Below, piece after piece: positions 10,091 through 23,828 of a DNA stretch of 64,000 nt. A program made the position numbers and the translations under genes. Each line of letters opens with the position of its first letter. Positions within the stretch are counted from its first letter, which is position 1. The DNA is from Adineta steineri (lineage: Eukaryota; Rotifera; Eurotatoria; Adinetida; Adinetidae): positions 620,001 to 684,000 of the forward strand of contig CAJNOI010000018.1 in the NCBI GenBank assembly GCA_905250115.1, given 5' to 3'. The notes below the pieces were generated by a model, which worked only from the letters and a program-made list of their open reading frames with translations, had not been told where the DNA came from and did not search any database.

Positions 10091-11552
10091 ATGTTGTCTA
10101 ATATTGATGAAGCCTTTCTATTAAGTTTAAAAAATGAATTTGGTTCAAATTCATCATCAACATTTGTTTCTTCAGAGCTTTTATCAAGTTATTCACCAAT
10201 TGAAACACTTACTTCAGAGCTTGATTGTTTTCCAAATATATCTCAAGGTAAAATTACAATTTAATTTTATTCTCGAACAAAAAATATTATTTCTATTATT
10301 TAGATCTTCCACTTCAATCATCAATACCAACTCATTTTGATATGACAAATCAAGATGATTTGGCTCTTGCTTGTTCATTAATTAAAAATTCAGTTGTTCA
10401 AATTGAACGTACAAGTAATGAAGATATTTTACGTCTAATAAATAATAATCGCAATAAACTTTCAATAACTTCTCCATCGTCAAATATAAGTATTGATGAT
10501 ATGCCACGTGTACGTGGACCTAAATCAACTCGATTTACTTGTCCAATATGTGGTCTAATAACTGTATCAATGGAACGTTTACAAAGGCATGTTAATCAAC
10601 ATGGACAAAAACTTCGATTAGAAACATATAAACCAGAACGAAAAGTATCATCTTTAATTTGTGAAAAATGTAAAGCAACATTTTCATCTGCATATGCCTT
10701 AAGAAAACATCAACGTGTACATACACGAGGTTTGTTTTTTTTTCTTCTTTCTCGAATTTTATCCTTATCTATTTTATTTTAATAGATAAACCATTTTCAT
10801 GTGATTTTTGTGGTTCAAAATTTTCTCAATGGGGAAATTTAAGACATCATATTCAAAGACATTTAGGTATTAGTCCATATGCATGTCCATATTGTAAGAA
10901 AACATTTATTGCACCATGTAAACTTGAAGTACATATTCGTGGTCATCTTGATGAACGACCGTATGTTTGTGATCGATGTCAAGCTACATTTAGATGCAAT
11001 GATGATTTACGAAAACATTTAATTATTCATGCTGATTATAAAGTAAGTGTTTAACTAATGACTTAATAGGAAATTAAAGTTTTTTTTATGTTTTAGCCAT
11101 TTGTTTGTTGGATATGTTCGAAACCATTTTTTCATGCATCAAAATTACGTATGCATTTAAAAGAAAAACATGATACTGATGTAACCATACGAAAAAAAGA
11201 TGTATTAGAATCTGGTACTGAATATGAAATAACATTTGTTAATTCAAATGAACAAACAAAAGAAATTCTACCAAGTTTATCAACTAATGATGAACGAACA
11301 TCAACATTTTATGAAACAATTCTTAATTCAGATGAAAATGAATCAAGAAAATTATCACTTGGAGATGAAACATGTGATGAACCCGTTAGTAATTATCAAT
11401 TATTAAATGAATTAAGTGTTAATGATATTGAAACATTTGTTAAAAACAATCCATTTGTTTTAACTGATAATGAATTAAGAACTTGTAGTTCAGGAGGAGG
11501 ACATCATCAACATTTTGATGATTTAAAATTAATTGATTTTCCTGTTATGTGA
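10091..11552 (+). CDS. Six-finger C2H2 zinc-finger protein
   Basis: Four exons: 10091-10247, 10304-10729, 10786-11042, 11097-11552 (1296 nt, 431 aa). An acidic, Ser-rich N-terminus precedes six classical C2H2 fingers at about residues 132-315. Finger 1 starts FTCPICGLITVSMERLQRHV and is separated from the rest. Fingers 2-6 are in tandem with linkers of the TRDKPF, LDERPY and HADYKPF kind, and the last ends LRMHLKEKH. Introns fall inside linkers. The C-terminal about 115 residues are acidic and unstructured. The protein is presumably a nuclear DNA-binding regulator. Finger identity is clear, but I cannot assign an orthologue. The start is the first ATG of the open exon 1. Confidence 0.8.
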
Positions 11553-12075
11553 AAACCTAAACCAACATATATATTAGTCTCTTTCTTTTCTCTTGTTTTG
11601 TTATTGCATCTATATTAGGAAAAAAAGAAAACAAAACATAAAAAAAAAACAACCAACAGCCCAGATGAATTTTTTTATTTGTTTATTTTTTGTTTCTCTC
11701 TTCATATTTGTTCGATTTCAGTATCAAATATCATATTCTTTTTTTTATTCATGTTATTTCCTTTATCATCATTTTCGAGTCGTAATCGATGTCGTTTCTT
11801 TTTTTTCGATTTATCGTTTACTATTGATGAAACATTATATGTAGTGCGTCGAAACTAAAAAAACAAAGAAACTTATCGAATCTCATTCAAAAAAAAAAGC
11901 TAACTAATTTTTTTATTAACCAAGGTAATAGACATTGAAGATATATATAACAACAGATAATACTACTAATTAGAATACCAATTATGAACCAACGATGTTT
12001 TTCTTCATTGACCATGAGATTGTTAATTCAGATAAAATAGAACATTTATCTTCTTGCGCGTTTTTCTTATTTCAG
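11553..12075. other. Intergenic region or 5' leader of WDR4
   Basis: About 520 bp, very AT-rich, with A and T runs. It contains no recognisable gene. Its end is an acceptor-like ttatttcag at 12067-12075 directly before the preferred WDR4 start. Confidence 0.4.
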
Positions 12076-12078
12076 ATA

Positions 12079-13419
12079 ATGCCTGAAATAGCGATTAGTT
12101 CGACTGGTTGGTTAGCTATTTGTTTACGTAATGGTATTGCTGGTATATTTCATATGAAAGATACATCTTTATGGCAATATCTTCAATCTGAATCGAAAAG
12201 TAATGATTTAAATCGTAATTTAATAAAATTCAGTCCAAATGGACAAGTTTTAATTATTACTGGAGAGAATAAACAATTGAATGTATATATTGCAAAGGAT
12301 GAATTTTTTTGGCAGTTACAAAAAATAATTATTGTTGAAAAATTTATTACAGCATTAGATTTAACTAATGAATTTTTATGTATCGTTAATAAAAATGGGG
12401 ATATTTATAAAATTGATTTATTATTCAATGATAATAGCAAGCATTTAATTCTTAATGATGAATATTGTATCATAAAACATTCATCTATGATATTAGATAT
12501 GATTTCTAACGAATCATTTATTTTAATAGCTGATCAAAATAAAAAAATTTGTTTAAATTCATATCCAGATATTTCTCAGAACCAAAGTTATTGTCTTGGT
12601 CACACGGAATTTGTGTCTCATCTTAAATTAATTGATAATTATCGATTTCTTTCAGCATCAGGAGATGGTACATTACGTCTATGGAGTTTGCCTGATTGTA
12701 AACCACTTGTTTTTATTCATTCAAAAATATTTGTTCTATTATCCAAAGAAATTTTTTATACTCAATTATTTCATTCCGAAAATCAAACATTCATAGAAAA
12801 TTATCGATTAGATGCAAAGCCAGATGAATTTTGTTCAGATCCATCTTCAATTATAAATTATTCAATATGGAAAATGGATATTGCTTCATTTAATTCAAAT
12901 GATTCAAATATTTATATTGCTTTTTCAATTTATTTTCAACGTTTACATTCAATCTATCTAACAACTTTATTAAATATGAAAGAATTAATAAATGAACAAC
13001 GAAAATTAATATTTGATTCAAGTTATGGTACAATTATTGATTATTGTTTTTCATCAAAAGCAATTTTACATGATGATTATAGAACAAATTCCAAATGTTA
13101 CCTATATATTTTATTTGATAGTAATACATTACTAAAAATTGATGTTATTTCGATACTTTCTTGTGATAAAACAGAATTATTTATAAAACCTGATGAAGAT
13201 GTTCAAGAAATTAATAATATATTAGCTAGTAAAGAATTTCATTCTATAAATAATAATAATACTACAGTATCTGATGATATTTTATATAAAGAATTATTTA
13301 AAAATCATTTAGAATCTTCTGATAATTGTTGTTCTAAACGTAAAAATGATCGAATTGATCAAGAACAACGAAAAAAACAAATATGTTCACAAATGGAAGA
13401 AAATATTTCGATCGCCTGA
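12079..13419 (+). CDS. WDR4: tRNA (guanine-N7)-methyltransferase non-catalytic subunit, WD-repeat protein
   Basis: A single open exon of 446 aa from ATG 12079. An in-frame ATG lies upstream at 11995, but ttatttcag sits 3 bp before 12079, which favours trans- or cis-splicing just before it. The fold is a WD40 propeller with weakly conserved blades. The most diagnostic segment is GHTEFVSHLKLIDNYRFLSA followed by SGDGTLRLW, typical of Trm82/WDR4. That subunit holds METTL1/Trm8 for m7G46 methylation of tRNA. The C-terminus is Lys/Gln-rich. The gene is intronless in its coding part, unlike its neighbours, and an AATAAA lies at 13433, only 14 bp after the stop. VLCAD begins 224 bp downstream on the same strand. 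Confidence 0.75.
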   Translation: MPEIAISSTGWLAICLRNGIAGIFHMKDTSLWQYLQSESKSNDLNRNLIKFSPNGQVLIITGENKQLNVYIAKDEFFWQLQKIIIVEKFITALDLTNEFLCIVNKNGDIYKIDLLFNDNSKHLILNDEYCIIKHSSMILDMISNESFILIADQNKKICLNSYPDISQNQSYCLGHTEFVSHLKLIDNYRFLSASGDGTLRLWSLPDCKPLVFIHSKIFVLLSKEIFYTQLFHSENQTFIENYRLDAKPDEFCSDPSSIINYSIWKMDIASFNSNDSNIYIAFSIYFQRLHSIYLTTLLNMKELINEQRKLIFDSSYGTIIDYCFSSKAILHDDYRTNSKCYLYILFDSNTLLKIDVISILSCDKTELFIKPDEDVQEINNILASKEFHSINNNNTTVSDDILYKELFKNHLESSDNCCSKRKNDRIDQEQRKKQICSQMEENISIA

Positions 13420-13643
13420 CTTTTGTTTTTACAATAAACATGTCCTCGTGATACTGAATGGACTTTGATACTTTCGTTCTCCACGTTTTTTTCTGTTCTA
13501 TAGGGGTGTGTGTATGTGTCGTATAGTTGTAATGTTTTATTTTGCGTTCTCTACATATCATCGTAAAAACGATCGGTTTGTTTCGTGTATTTTTTTTCAT
13601 CCATTTACTATTAACTTACACAAGAAACATTATTTTTTAGACA

Positions 13644-15883
13644 ATGAATAGCTCGATCGTTAGATGTGTACCATCATCATGTGCTCTACTATTCAACAGA
13701 GTAGTGACACAACGAACTGCAGCTTCAGCAGCACCGAAAGCTGCAACGCCAGTTACACCTGAATCTCTTATTAATGAACAAAGAGAACAATCCAAGGAAA
13801 GTAAAGAACATGAAAAGACAAAACAACAACGTCTTTCACCTACATCAAAATCAAAACCTAAGAAAGAACTTCAAACATCATCATCATTTGTTATGAATTT
13901 ATTTCGTGGACAATTTTATCCAGATGAAATATTTCCATATCCTAATGTTCTTAATGAAGAACAACGTGATAATGTTAAAATGTTTATTGATCCATTTTGG
14001 AAATTTTTTGAAGAAGTAAATGATGCAGCTAAAAATGATCAACTTGAAAAAGTAATTCAAACTTTCTTTTGTCTTTTCTCTTATTTCTTTTATTATGATT
14101 TATAGATTCCAGATGACACTATGAATGGTTTAAAACAACAGGGTGCATTTGGTATTCAAGTACCTGTTGAATTTGGTGGTCTTGGTTTAACTAATACCCA
14201 AGCAGCTCGTCTTTTTGAAATAGCTACTGGTCATGATCTTAGTATTTCTGTTTGTATGGGTGCTCATCAATCAATTGGTTTCAAAGGTATACTTCTATTT
14301 GGTAATGATACACAAAAACAAAAATATCTACCAAAATTAGCTGCTGGTGAACAAATGGCAGCATTTGCTTTAACAGAACCATCAGGTAACAAAAAATTTT
14401 GTTTTAATTATAATCTTATTCTACTCAAATTGTAGCTGGTAGTGATGCTGTTTCAATAAAAACTAAAGCTGAACTTTCATCCGATGGTAAACATTATGTT
14501 TTAAATGGTTCAAAAATCTGGATATCGAATGGTGGTATTGCGGATGTATTTACAGTATTTGCACAAGTACCAACTGTTGATGATAAAACAGGTCAAACAC
14601 AAAATAAAATGACAGCATTTATTGTTGAAAGAAAATTTGGTGGTCTTAGTCATGGACCACCAGAGAAAAAAATGGGCATAAAAGGATCAAATACAACTGA
14701 AGTGTTTTTTGAAGATTGTAAAGTACCTATTGAAAATGTGTTAGGTGGTGTTGGAAATGGATTTAAAGTAAGAAATGAAAAAATGTAAAGTAAATCAATT
14801 ATTTCATTTAATAATAGGTTGCTATGAATATATTAAATAATGGTCGATTTGGTATGGTAGCTGGTTTATCTGGAACAATGAAAATGGCTATTCGAAAATC
14901 AATTGTAAGTTTTTTGTTAAAGAAATTTAGTAAAGAGACATTGATATTTAATAGGATTTTGCTAAAAATCGTCGTCAATTTGGTCGTACAATTGATACAT
15001 TTGGTAATGTTCAAGAAAAACTTGTTCGAATGGAAATGCGACAATATGTTACTGAAAGTTTTGCATTTCTTTTGGCACAAAATATGGATCGAGGAATACC
15101 TGAATATCAATGTAAGTCTTACTTTTTTTCTTTTTTATTTATTTATACATATATATTTTAGGTGAAGCAGCTATTGGAAAAATCTTTGCATCTGAATCAG
15201 CATGGTTTGTACTTGATGAAGCAATTCAAATTCATGGTGGTATGGGTTTTATGAAAGCAACAGGTCTTGAACGTGTTATGCGTGATTTACGTATCTTTCG
15301 AATATTCGAAGGTGCAAATGATATTCTTCGTTTATTTGTTGCTTTTACTGGTTTACAATATGTTGGTTCACATTTACGTGAATTACAACAACAAGTTAAA
15401 AGTTTTAATTTCAATGTTATTGTTGGTGAAAGTTCAAAACGATTACGTCGTGGTATGGGCATGACAACAGGTCCAAATGTAAATGAATATATTCATTCAT
15501 CACTTCATCCATCAGGTATACTTTTATCAAAATCAATTGATCAATTTGGTTCAACAGTTGAACAAATTCTTATAAAATATAGTAAAACAATTCGTGATGA
15601 ACAATTTATTGTTTATCGTATTGGAGATATTGTTATTGATATATTTTCAATGGCAGCTAGTTTATCACGTTGTACACAATCATTTAAAAATCAAGTACCT
15701 ACAGCTATACATGAATCAAATTTAGTTAAAATTTGGTGTGAAGAAGCTTATGATAGAATTAATAATAATATTAATCTTATTCAAAGTCCAGCATTCATTG
15801 CACGAACAAAATTAATGACAGAATTGGCTCGAGAAATTGTTGATAAAGAATCAACTGTACCCGTACATCCATTAGGTTTCTAA
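13644..15883 (+). CDS. ACADVL: Very-long-chain acyl-CoA dehydrogenase, mitochondrial
   Basis: Six exons: 13644-14051, 14106-14385, 14436-14767, 14818-14904, 14955-15111, 15162-15883 (1986 nt, 661 aa, the usual VLCAD length). The Ser/Ala/Arg-rich N-terminus is a likely mitochondrial presequence. The dehydrogenase core shows FALTEPSAGSDA and WISNGG (flavin and substrate side), [17 protein letters not shown], and [11 protein letters not shown]. The catalytic Glu471 is in [16 protein letters not shown], the position used by VLCAD and isovaleryl-CoA dehydrogenases. The additional C-terminal domain of about 170 residues, which binds the inner membrane and is specific to VLCAD/ACAD9, is present. ACAD9 is the main alternative. 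The enzyme does the first step of long-chain beta-oxidation. An attttttag acceptor ends 3 bp before the ATG. AATAAA is at 15999. Confidence 0.9.
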
Positions 15884-18800
15884 ATGAAATATTCTCTTTA
15901 AAAATTTATCTTCCATGTACATAAATATAGTTTATTCATATAACAAAGAATTTTCATATTATAACTGACTTAAGTAGATATATATGTCTTATTCGTGCAA
16001 TAAATTTTAAAAAATAAAAAGAAAAAAATTACAATTACTGCAGATAATTTAAACGAAATCAATGATGTACTCTCAAGAAAGTGATTTTCTTCAATGTATC
16101 TCAACCGGAAAATATGTGTAAAAAATATCTCTATCAAATTTTATTGAGTAAGGTCGATGTAACCAAAAGTATGATATACTCAAATAAATTTTTCCTTCAA
16201 AAATCATTAAGTTCTTATATATCTACACTATTATTACACATAATGTACGTCTTTGAAGAAGTTTGAGAACTAGAGTTGTCGAGAGGACTTTTCAATCCTA
16301 TATAGAATGCAAACATCTGTTGTATATTGTATAAAAACCCAACAAGATCCCCAAGTAGCGCATGACTAAGCAATAAAAATGATGCTTATTTTTTGTCTTA
16401 TCCATAAGGAGGATCGAGAATACATAGATTATGCGAGCTTTTTATGCTGATTTCAAATAAATAGTTAACATGTCATGACCTAATAGAGAAATGTAAAATC
16501 ATGGCACATCAATGTTGATTTTCTTTTTAAAACAGATATGTAATACTTTTAATGTTCATCAACGGAAACAATATCATCATTAAAATATATGTTTCTCTAC
16601 TTCACTGAACTTTATTCTATACCTATTGTATTATAAATAATTAAATAAGTCATTTCAAGTATATAACTTCACTTTTTTTAATCAACTGATTGAAATAAAG
16701 TAAAGTAAAGTAAAGTAAATATATTCACCATAAAATAAAAGAAACCTAACTTCATCTATTGATTACACATGTCATATGCATAAATTCATTTTGACTACAG
16801 TTTTTTAATCAATTATAGTACTGGCAGAGTGTACTTTTTCTAATAAGTTATATATCGAAATATCTTTTCATTTACAAAATTGTTATTTGTAATATTCTTA
16901 GTTGTAGAAACATTTGTGTTCAGTCATGTATCCAAAGACTTCACTCAATCATTAAATTATATTATTCTTGAAACATTGTTAACAAAATTTTAAATTTACT
17001 ATAGTACAGGATGTAATTTGTCATTAGAAAAGAATGTATCTATAGATTTGATTAGTATTATACAGTAGTACATCATACAATTTTCCTCATGACAACCATA
17101 CATTGAAAATTTTCTTTATTTGTTATTTGCATCAGATGCTACCATAGTATTTTATTTACATTGTTATAATAGAAATGATATTTATGTATAATATTTATAA
17201 AAGATGCCAATCAACTTACATATATTAAAAAAGAAAAGAACGAATATTGTACATCTATTGCATCATTGACATATACAGTTTTATCAAATATCAGGAAGAG
17301 AAATGTAAGATTTTTCGATGAATAATTCAAGTAGAGTAACTTTCTTTCTTTTTCTTCTTTCTAATGTGTTAAATCCAATTTTTCCCCTGTAGAAAAGAAA
17401 ACTTTATTTTAGAGAACGAAATGATTCATTTGAAGATCAAAGTAAAATAAATATAGACGTATCTGATCATCATTATCAACAACAATTTTAGTCTTGAAAA
17501 TCAATGAAAGAAACAAAAACACTACAAGTATTTTAGTTTTCATAGGGAAAAAACGTTTCTTTGTTATCATCATTAGAAATATGTTGACATTGTTATTTCA
17601 AGCTGTAATCTTTGTTAAAAAATAAATGTATATCTATAAGTAGTATCATATTAATGTTACATGATCCTTAGATATATTTTTTTGAGTTAGTTGTTGTGAA
17701 TATAAGAAAAAAAAAAGATCAGATGATAGAACCGAGTCAGATTGTTGAAGATGCAACGATACTAAGCGGAATCTTATAAATCAACCGCTCAGTAAAGATA
17801 CATCTCAATAATGAACGGTGTATATAAATATATATGTGTGTGTGTATGTATGTATGTATGTAAGTTTGGACGAATAGTTGTTAAATGTGAGTAAGAAAAA
17901 AAAGTAAAAGTAGTAGCAACAAAATGAGATGTTGATTTAAAGAGAGAAGAAAGAAAAGAAAGAAAATAGTAAAAAGAGAGACATAGAAAGAGAGAGAGAG
18001 AGGGAGAAGGAAAGACACACTTTCTCTCCCCCTTTTCTCTCTCTCTCTTTCTTGGTATGTGTATGTTCTAGATTCCAATAACAAGATATTTGGACACTTT
18101 GCTCTCTGTTACTTTCGCCCACCTGACTCTTGCTTTTTCTAATGAGTTGACGCACTTGTCATATTTACGGATAGCTAAATAGTCAATCGAAATAAAAGAA
18201 AAGTAAACTAAACAGCAGACAGACAACTCATGTGTCTTCTATCGATTTCCACCTGTTCTGTAATCATAGATTTTTATTTCCTTATATACATTTATACATT
18301 ATTGAATAGTGTCACGCTCTATATATCTAGACAAAATTTTGTTCTTTCATAGCTAGTCAATCGACTATTTTCATTTTCCATTATTATCATTACTACCATC
18401 TCATAAGTGTTCAAGTGTGGATCTCTTTTATAAATATATGTGTTTATAAAAATACCTTTTTTTCCTCTTCACTTTCTTCGATTGCAAAGAGGCGGAGAAA
18501 AAAAAAAGAATGAAGTAAGAGCTCTTCTCTTTCAAGTGTGACGACGAGCAAAGTGATTAAATGCAACTAAGTGAACAACATATACAGTAAAAGTTTTTTA
18601 AGAGTAAAGAATTTCTTTTTTTTTCCAAAGACTGAAAATAACTTTCTTATGCTTCCTAAAGGCGTTATGTCCATCGTGTCTCGCATCGATTTATGTTCGT
18701 ACAAGTTCATCGATAAGTGTTTTCTTTCATTTCCACCGTAACAACTTCCTTTTTCTGCTTTTCTTATTCATTCGCAACTACTACTTCGAGCAGTATATAC

Positions 18801-21078
18801 TTTTTGCTATGTACACGCACGGCATCAACCGTTTCGGCTCATGATTTGAAATGACAGATGTGGAATGAGGGAAAGAGACATGTGTATATATATATATAGG
18901 TATATAGGTATAAAAGGAAAGAAAACGAACGCGTTTCCGCCTATGTCACCATCATCATAATCACTATCGAGCCAAAAAGCTACAAAGAAAAAATATGTAC
19001 CGTCATCGTCTACTTATCTATCCGGTATGAAAGAGAAGTAGGTAAAAAACGAAGGAAATTGACATCAACACATGAGCTGGAAGCGATGCAAGTGAGTGTG
19101 AAATAACTTAGTTGTTCTTTCTGTCAATTCTTTTCTTTTATAGTGACAATTAGATTTAGTGAATATACGTTTTCTATTCATCTTCATGGGGAAAAAAAAA
19201 GAAAATTAGAATGATTAAACAAAATATCTCTTCCGATATTCTTCTAAATGTTAGAAACTTATTTATCTATTTAAATAAATGTATGTATTTCAATATCATT
19301 GAAATAATTCATTCATCTGATGTCTCTCTTATTTCTACGTTTCGAATTACAGATGAAAATTGTAGTTATCAATTGTAAAATAATGAACTAAACTCACTTG
19401 AATAAAATGATGAGCTTTTGAATAACTAGTATATTTTTCTTCTATGTCTATACTAGTAGGTATGTGTATTTTGAAAGACGGGTAGTCGACCGTTGTGTTG
19501 AATGAAAGAGAGAATAGTTATTGCAGTAGTAGTAGCACAAACACACACACACAGAAGAAAAAAAATGAGAGAGAATTATGAAAATGTTCGTTAAAGTGTG
19601 TATGCGTGCGCAGCGTCGTCTCGCTCTCTCTCTCTCTCCTTCTCTGTCTTACTCTCACAATGTATGATGCATTTTGAAATTCCATTAAAAACGAGTGTGT
19701 TTGACACAAGACGACTAAAAGAAAATGTGTAAAAAGAACGAGAAAGAAAAGACGAAGAAATTTGAGAGAATTTTACTAGTCTTTTCAAGCATTAAACCAG
19801 CTGATATATTGTACAATATATATATTCATCATTGCGGTTAGTATGTTTCACTTTCTTCAATATGATTTCCACTTCTATAAATATTCAAAATTGAGAATGA
19901 ATAGATCAATATATCGGACATGGTTGCAAGCAAGTTTGTTTAACATTCAATGACTTCTCCTTGTCTCTCTTTCTCTCTCTCTCACTTGAATTGTTTATTT
20001 AAGACAATGACTTTTTTTTCATTTTCAGAAAGTTTATATATGTATGTCTAATCATAAGAAGACGACGACGACAAGCAAGTATTGTGAAAGTAGCAATACC
20101 TTGTTTGCATATTCACCAAACGAGTCATATGTAAACTTTCGATCGATCGATCGATCGAGTGTGCATGATGTTAGATATATACTTTTGACAATAGATTTCT
20201 CTTGCAAATATTGTCATTTCACAAAAGATAGACACAAAAAAAAATTGTAAAATTAAACCAATATATTTATACAGTCAAGATATTCATTTATATCAATGAT
20301 CAAATGAATATAGAACGATTTTTGAACAAATCAATATGCAAAAAAAACAAAATTCGTGCAAAATTTATTTACTATCATTAAATAAAGAACATAAATAGTT
20401 TTTTTTTTGTTAATAAAAAAATATCTTAATATCTTATGAAGTAGATAGAATAGCTAAATACTTGAAAATAATTAGTTTTTGATTGCTTTCTATTCTAAAC
20501 CTAAAAGCATCAAGAATTTGATTATATAGAACAAAGAAAAAAATTATCATGTATATATAATTTTATGCTTCTTCCAACTAATGATAATCATACGTCAATG
20601 TGCGACATCTTTCATATAGAGGAAAAAAATGTTTGTTTTCATACTGAATTTTTAATTTGGAATTTTTTTGGATTGAATAAATCTGATTTTTTAAAGGATT
20701 TATCAAGGTATAATAAAAAAATATAAAGTCATTATTGGCTCAATAGATATAACCAATTATATACAATACATTCTTGTCATTGTCCTTGTCATTGTCAGTT
20801 AATGGATATGTATAGATAGGCTAGGCTGGACTATGATCAATGTAAATTAAATGAATTGTAACGCTATATGAGATATCGAAATCGACTACGTGACTTATCT
20901 TAACTTGTCATTGTCCGTACAAGCAAAACAATTCATTCTTTTACATATGTCTTTCATTACTATATTAAACAAAGACTTCTTCTATTATTTATCTTTCTTC
21001 TAATGTTTGTTTCATTCGACTTAAATATATTTTTATAAACTAAATTATAGATTGCATTACAGATAAAGAGAATTAAGA
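15884..21078. other. Large non-coding interval with simple repeats
   Basis: About 5.2 kb without a supportable gene, unusually long for this otherwise dense window. It contains a (TG)n/(TATG)n tract at 17830-17862, GA-rich tracts at 17980-18010 with CT-rich partners at 18024-18052, CT tracts at 19622-19640 and 19963-19983, an AAAGT tandem at 16699-16719, and a run of four CGAT units at 20141-20158. Short frames here are low-complexity and unconvincing. The polypurine/polypyrimidine pairs near 18.0 kb could fold as a hairpin. Confidence 0.4.
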
Positions 21079-23828
21079 ATGACTCTTACTGATCAACAAT
21101 TACGACAAGAACTGATATCGTATGGTGAAATTGTTCCACCAATTACTAATCGTAATCGAGAACAACTTCGTACTCAACTTGAGGTTCTTCGATCACAAAA
21201 ACGTACTACACGTACTGCAGCTGCGTCTCCAGTACGTACACGTTCAACTGCTTCACCATCACGATCTAATGCTAGTATAAATTCTCCATCACGTACACGT
21301 GCTGCAGCTTCACCAGTTCGATCGCATGCTAGTACTGATTCTCCATCACGTGTACGAGCTACTGCATCACCATCACGTACTCGTTCAACTGTGACAAATA
21401 CTAGTGTAACAGCAGTAACTAAAACTCGATCTAAACAAACACCAAAACTTATTGAATTAAGTGATTCGGATACGGAAACTGCATCTACTACTGCACTTAC
21501 ATCACGCTCTGCTTCTGCTGGAAAGACCGCACCTAATATTCAGACACGTTCAATTGCATTACGTGGTGATAATAAATCACCAACAAATGGTGTTGCAAAT
21601 ACAGGACATGCGACTAATGATGTTGAACAATCAAGTATGTTGTCCTTAATTTTATTTTTAATTATTTATTACTTGAATTTTATTTTAGTTGCACGTCATC
21701 GTCGAGAAATTAAACAATTACTTGATTCTGCACGGGATAGAAATCAAGCTGTTAACACTAGTATGTCTTCTTTACGTTCTGGACAAAAGCGAGAATCACC
21801 AGTTCATCGAAAGTCACCATCACCAAGTTCAAAATCACATAATTATCGACATTCTTCAAAATCGGATGATGATCATGATACTAAAGTTAAGAAATCACCA
21901 AAATCTGATAATGATAGCAAAGCTAATCAATCACCAAAATCTGATAGTGACCATAAAAAAAAATCATCACCTGTTAAACATGCTAGAAAACCAATTCAAT
22001 CATTTTGGAAAAAATATGTCAATTTAATTAAAAATTTATTTAAAATGTTACTCGTTAGCTCTGTTCTTCTTGGTGGAACTATTTTCTTTTTACAAAAAGG
22101 GGATTTTATTCCAAGTGAACAAGGTAAATTTCTATATAGTACATTATTATGTTATTCTATTCTATTATTTTTTTAGGTATCAGTTGTTCTGTCAAGAATG
22201 CGGTATGCAGTTTCTTTCATTTGTTTATATTTAAATAGATATATTCGTTTTTTTTCTCTAGACTACATGTGAAGATATGACACCAGTTATTGTAGCAGTA
22301 CGAAAACAACTTCAAGTTCGAACTGGTAAGATTAAATTAGTATGAACGATTCATTTTTATTTGAATTTAAATAGGTGAAGTTGAATGTGGTTTCCGTCCA
22401 AAATCGGATGTTATTGTACCAAGAGCGGAAATAGAGAAAAATTTAAATGAAAAAGTAAATTAAAACTTTTTATTTATAATAAAATTGATTCGAAATTAAC
22501 ATTTAGGGATTGAAATTCAATTTGGGAAATGAAGAACGATGGAATGCATTAATTAAATATATTCAAACAAAACCACTTCATGACATAGTGTTAGTTTATT
22601 GTAAAACTTAAAATTAAATCTATATTTTGGGTTATTTAGATTATGGACTGAAACTAATCATCAAACAAATGAAACTGCACATGTTCGAAAATTAAGTACA
22701 AAAGAAGCCATACGTTCTTTAACATGTCGTGCTCGACAAGATATTCATAAAGTATCGAAAAATACATGTTTACTTACATTATTAGGTAATATATAAATTC
22801 ATAGATAAATTCTGATTTTACTTTAAATATTTTACTTCTAGGATTAACTGGTCTTATACCATTAGCTTGGTATTTATTAAAGCCAAAAAAATCACATGAT
22901 GAACATGAAACAACATATAAAGATTATTTTAAAAAAGCTACGAATTTATTACAAGAACAATATGAAAAACATATTCAAGATCCTCATGCACAACCATGGG
23001 TTGCTATTAATCATATTCGAGATAAGATTATTCCAGAAGGAGAACAGTTTGTATTCTTTCTTTTTGTCTAAATGAATATTTTTAATAAATTTTTTTGATT
23101 GATAGAGAACGATTAAAACATGTTTGGGAACGTGTTAAGAATCAAATAGCTAAACAAGATACACGTATACGTGAAGAATTACACGAAATTGATGGAAAAA
23201 AATCGGATGTTTGGCGATGGATTAAATCAACTGTATCATCACCAATTAAATCTAAATCAGTATGTTTATTGATTATCAGAAAAATTGTGTAAAGAATTTT
23301 TTTTTCTAATAGCCTTCGAAAGATGCAATTGAAGAAAATGATAATCATCCTGCATCAGATGTTGGTCTTACTGAATGTCTTAAATTACGAAATTGTTTTC
23401 GTTCAGATAAGTATGTAACTTAGAATTCTTTTGTACAATACTGAACTATGCTTTTTTAGTTATGCTGATGATAATGAAATAGATGATGTTATTGATGGTA
23501 TTCAAAATCGATGTGCTAATATTAAACGTATCGAACATATTGGAATTCATTCGGTAAATAAAAAAATTTGACATTCATATATATATACATGTGAATAAAT
23601 TTGTTTGTTTAGGTCTATGTTTATTTAAAATTTTCATCGAAAGAAGCAGCTGCACAAGGTTATCATTTACTTAATAATTGGAATTATCATAGTAAGTTTT
23701 TTTTTATTAAAAAAATTTTAAGTTCCTTTTTTGTTTTTTAAGATCGAGCGATCAATGTCAAATATATTCGTCTCAATCGATATCATGAACATTTTCCTGA
23801 AGCAAAAAATATTAGTACAAATCATTAA
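21079..23828 (+). CDS. LEMD3: Inner nuclear membrane LEM protein MAN1
   Basis: Thirteen exons: 21079-21634, 21689-22123, 22177-22202, 22262-22325, 22375-22454, 22507-22589, 22640-22785, 22842-23046, 23106-23259, 23313-23410, 23460-23553, 23613-23691, 23743-23828 (2106 nt, 701 aa). Residues 3-40 form a LEM domain (TDQQLRQELISYGEIVPPIT), the BAF-binding module. A Ser/Pro/Arg-rich segment with repeated SPxR units and a basic Ser-rich linker follow. TM1 is near 304-320 (VLLGGTIFF) and TM2 near 457-475 (LGLTGLIPLAWYLL). Between them is the lumenal region. After TM2 lies the MAN1/Src1 winged-helix domain, with PWVAINHIRDKIIPEGE, and at the C-terminus the RRM/UHM domain that in vertebrate MAN1 binds Smads. 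The layout is MAN1-like rather than LEMD2-like because of the RRM. AATAAA is at 24042. Confidence 0.85.

Noticed and set aside
16340-16400. Possible CRISPR-like or structured RNA element
   Set aside because: No regular direct repeats or spacers. Eukaryotic context.
20044-20250. 68-codon frame starting MSNHKKTTTTSKYC
   Set aside because: It is made of simple repeats (acg, cgat) in a non-coding region. No neighbours or homologous pattern.
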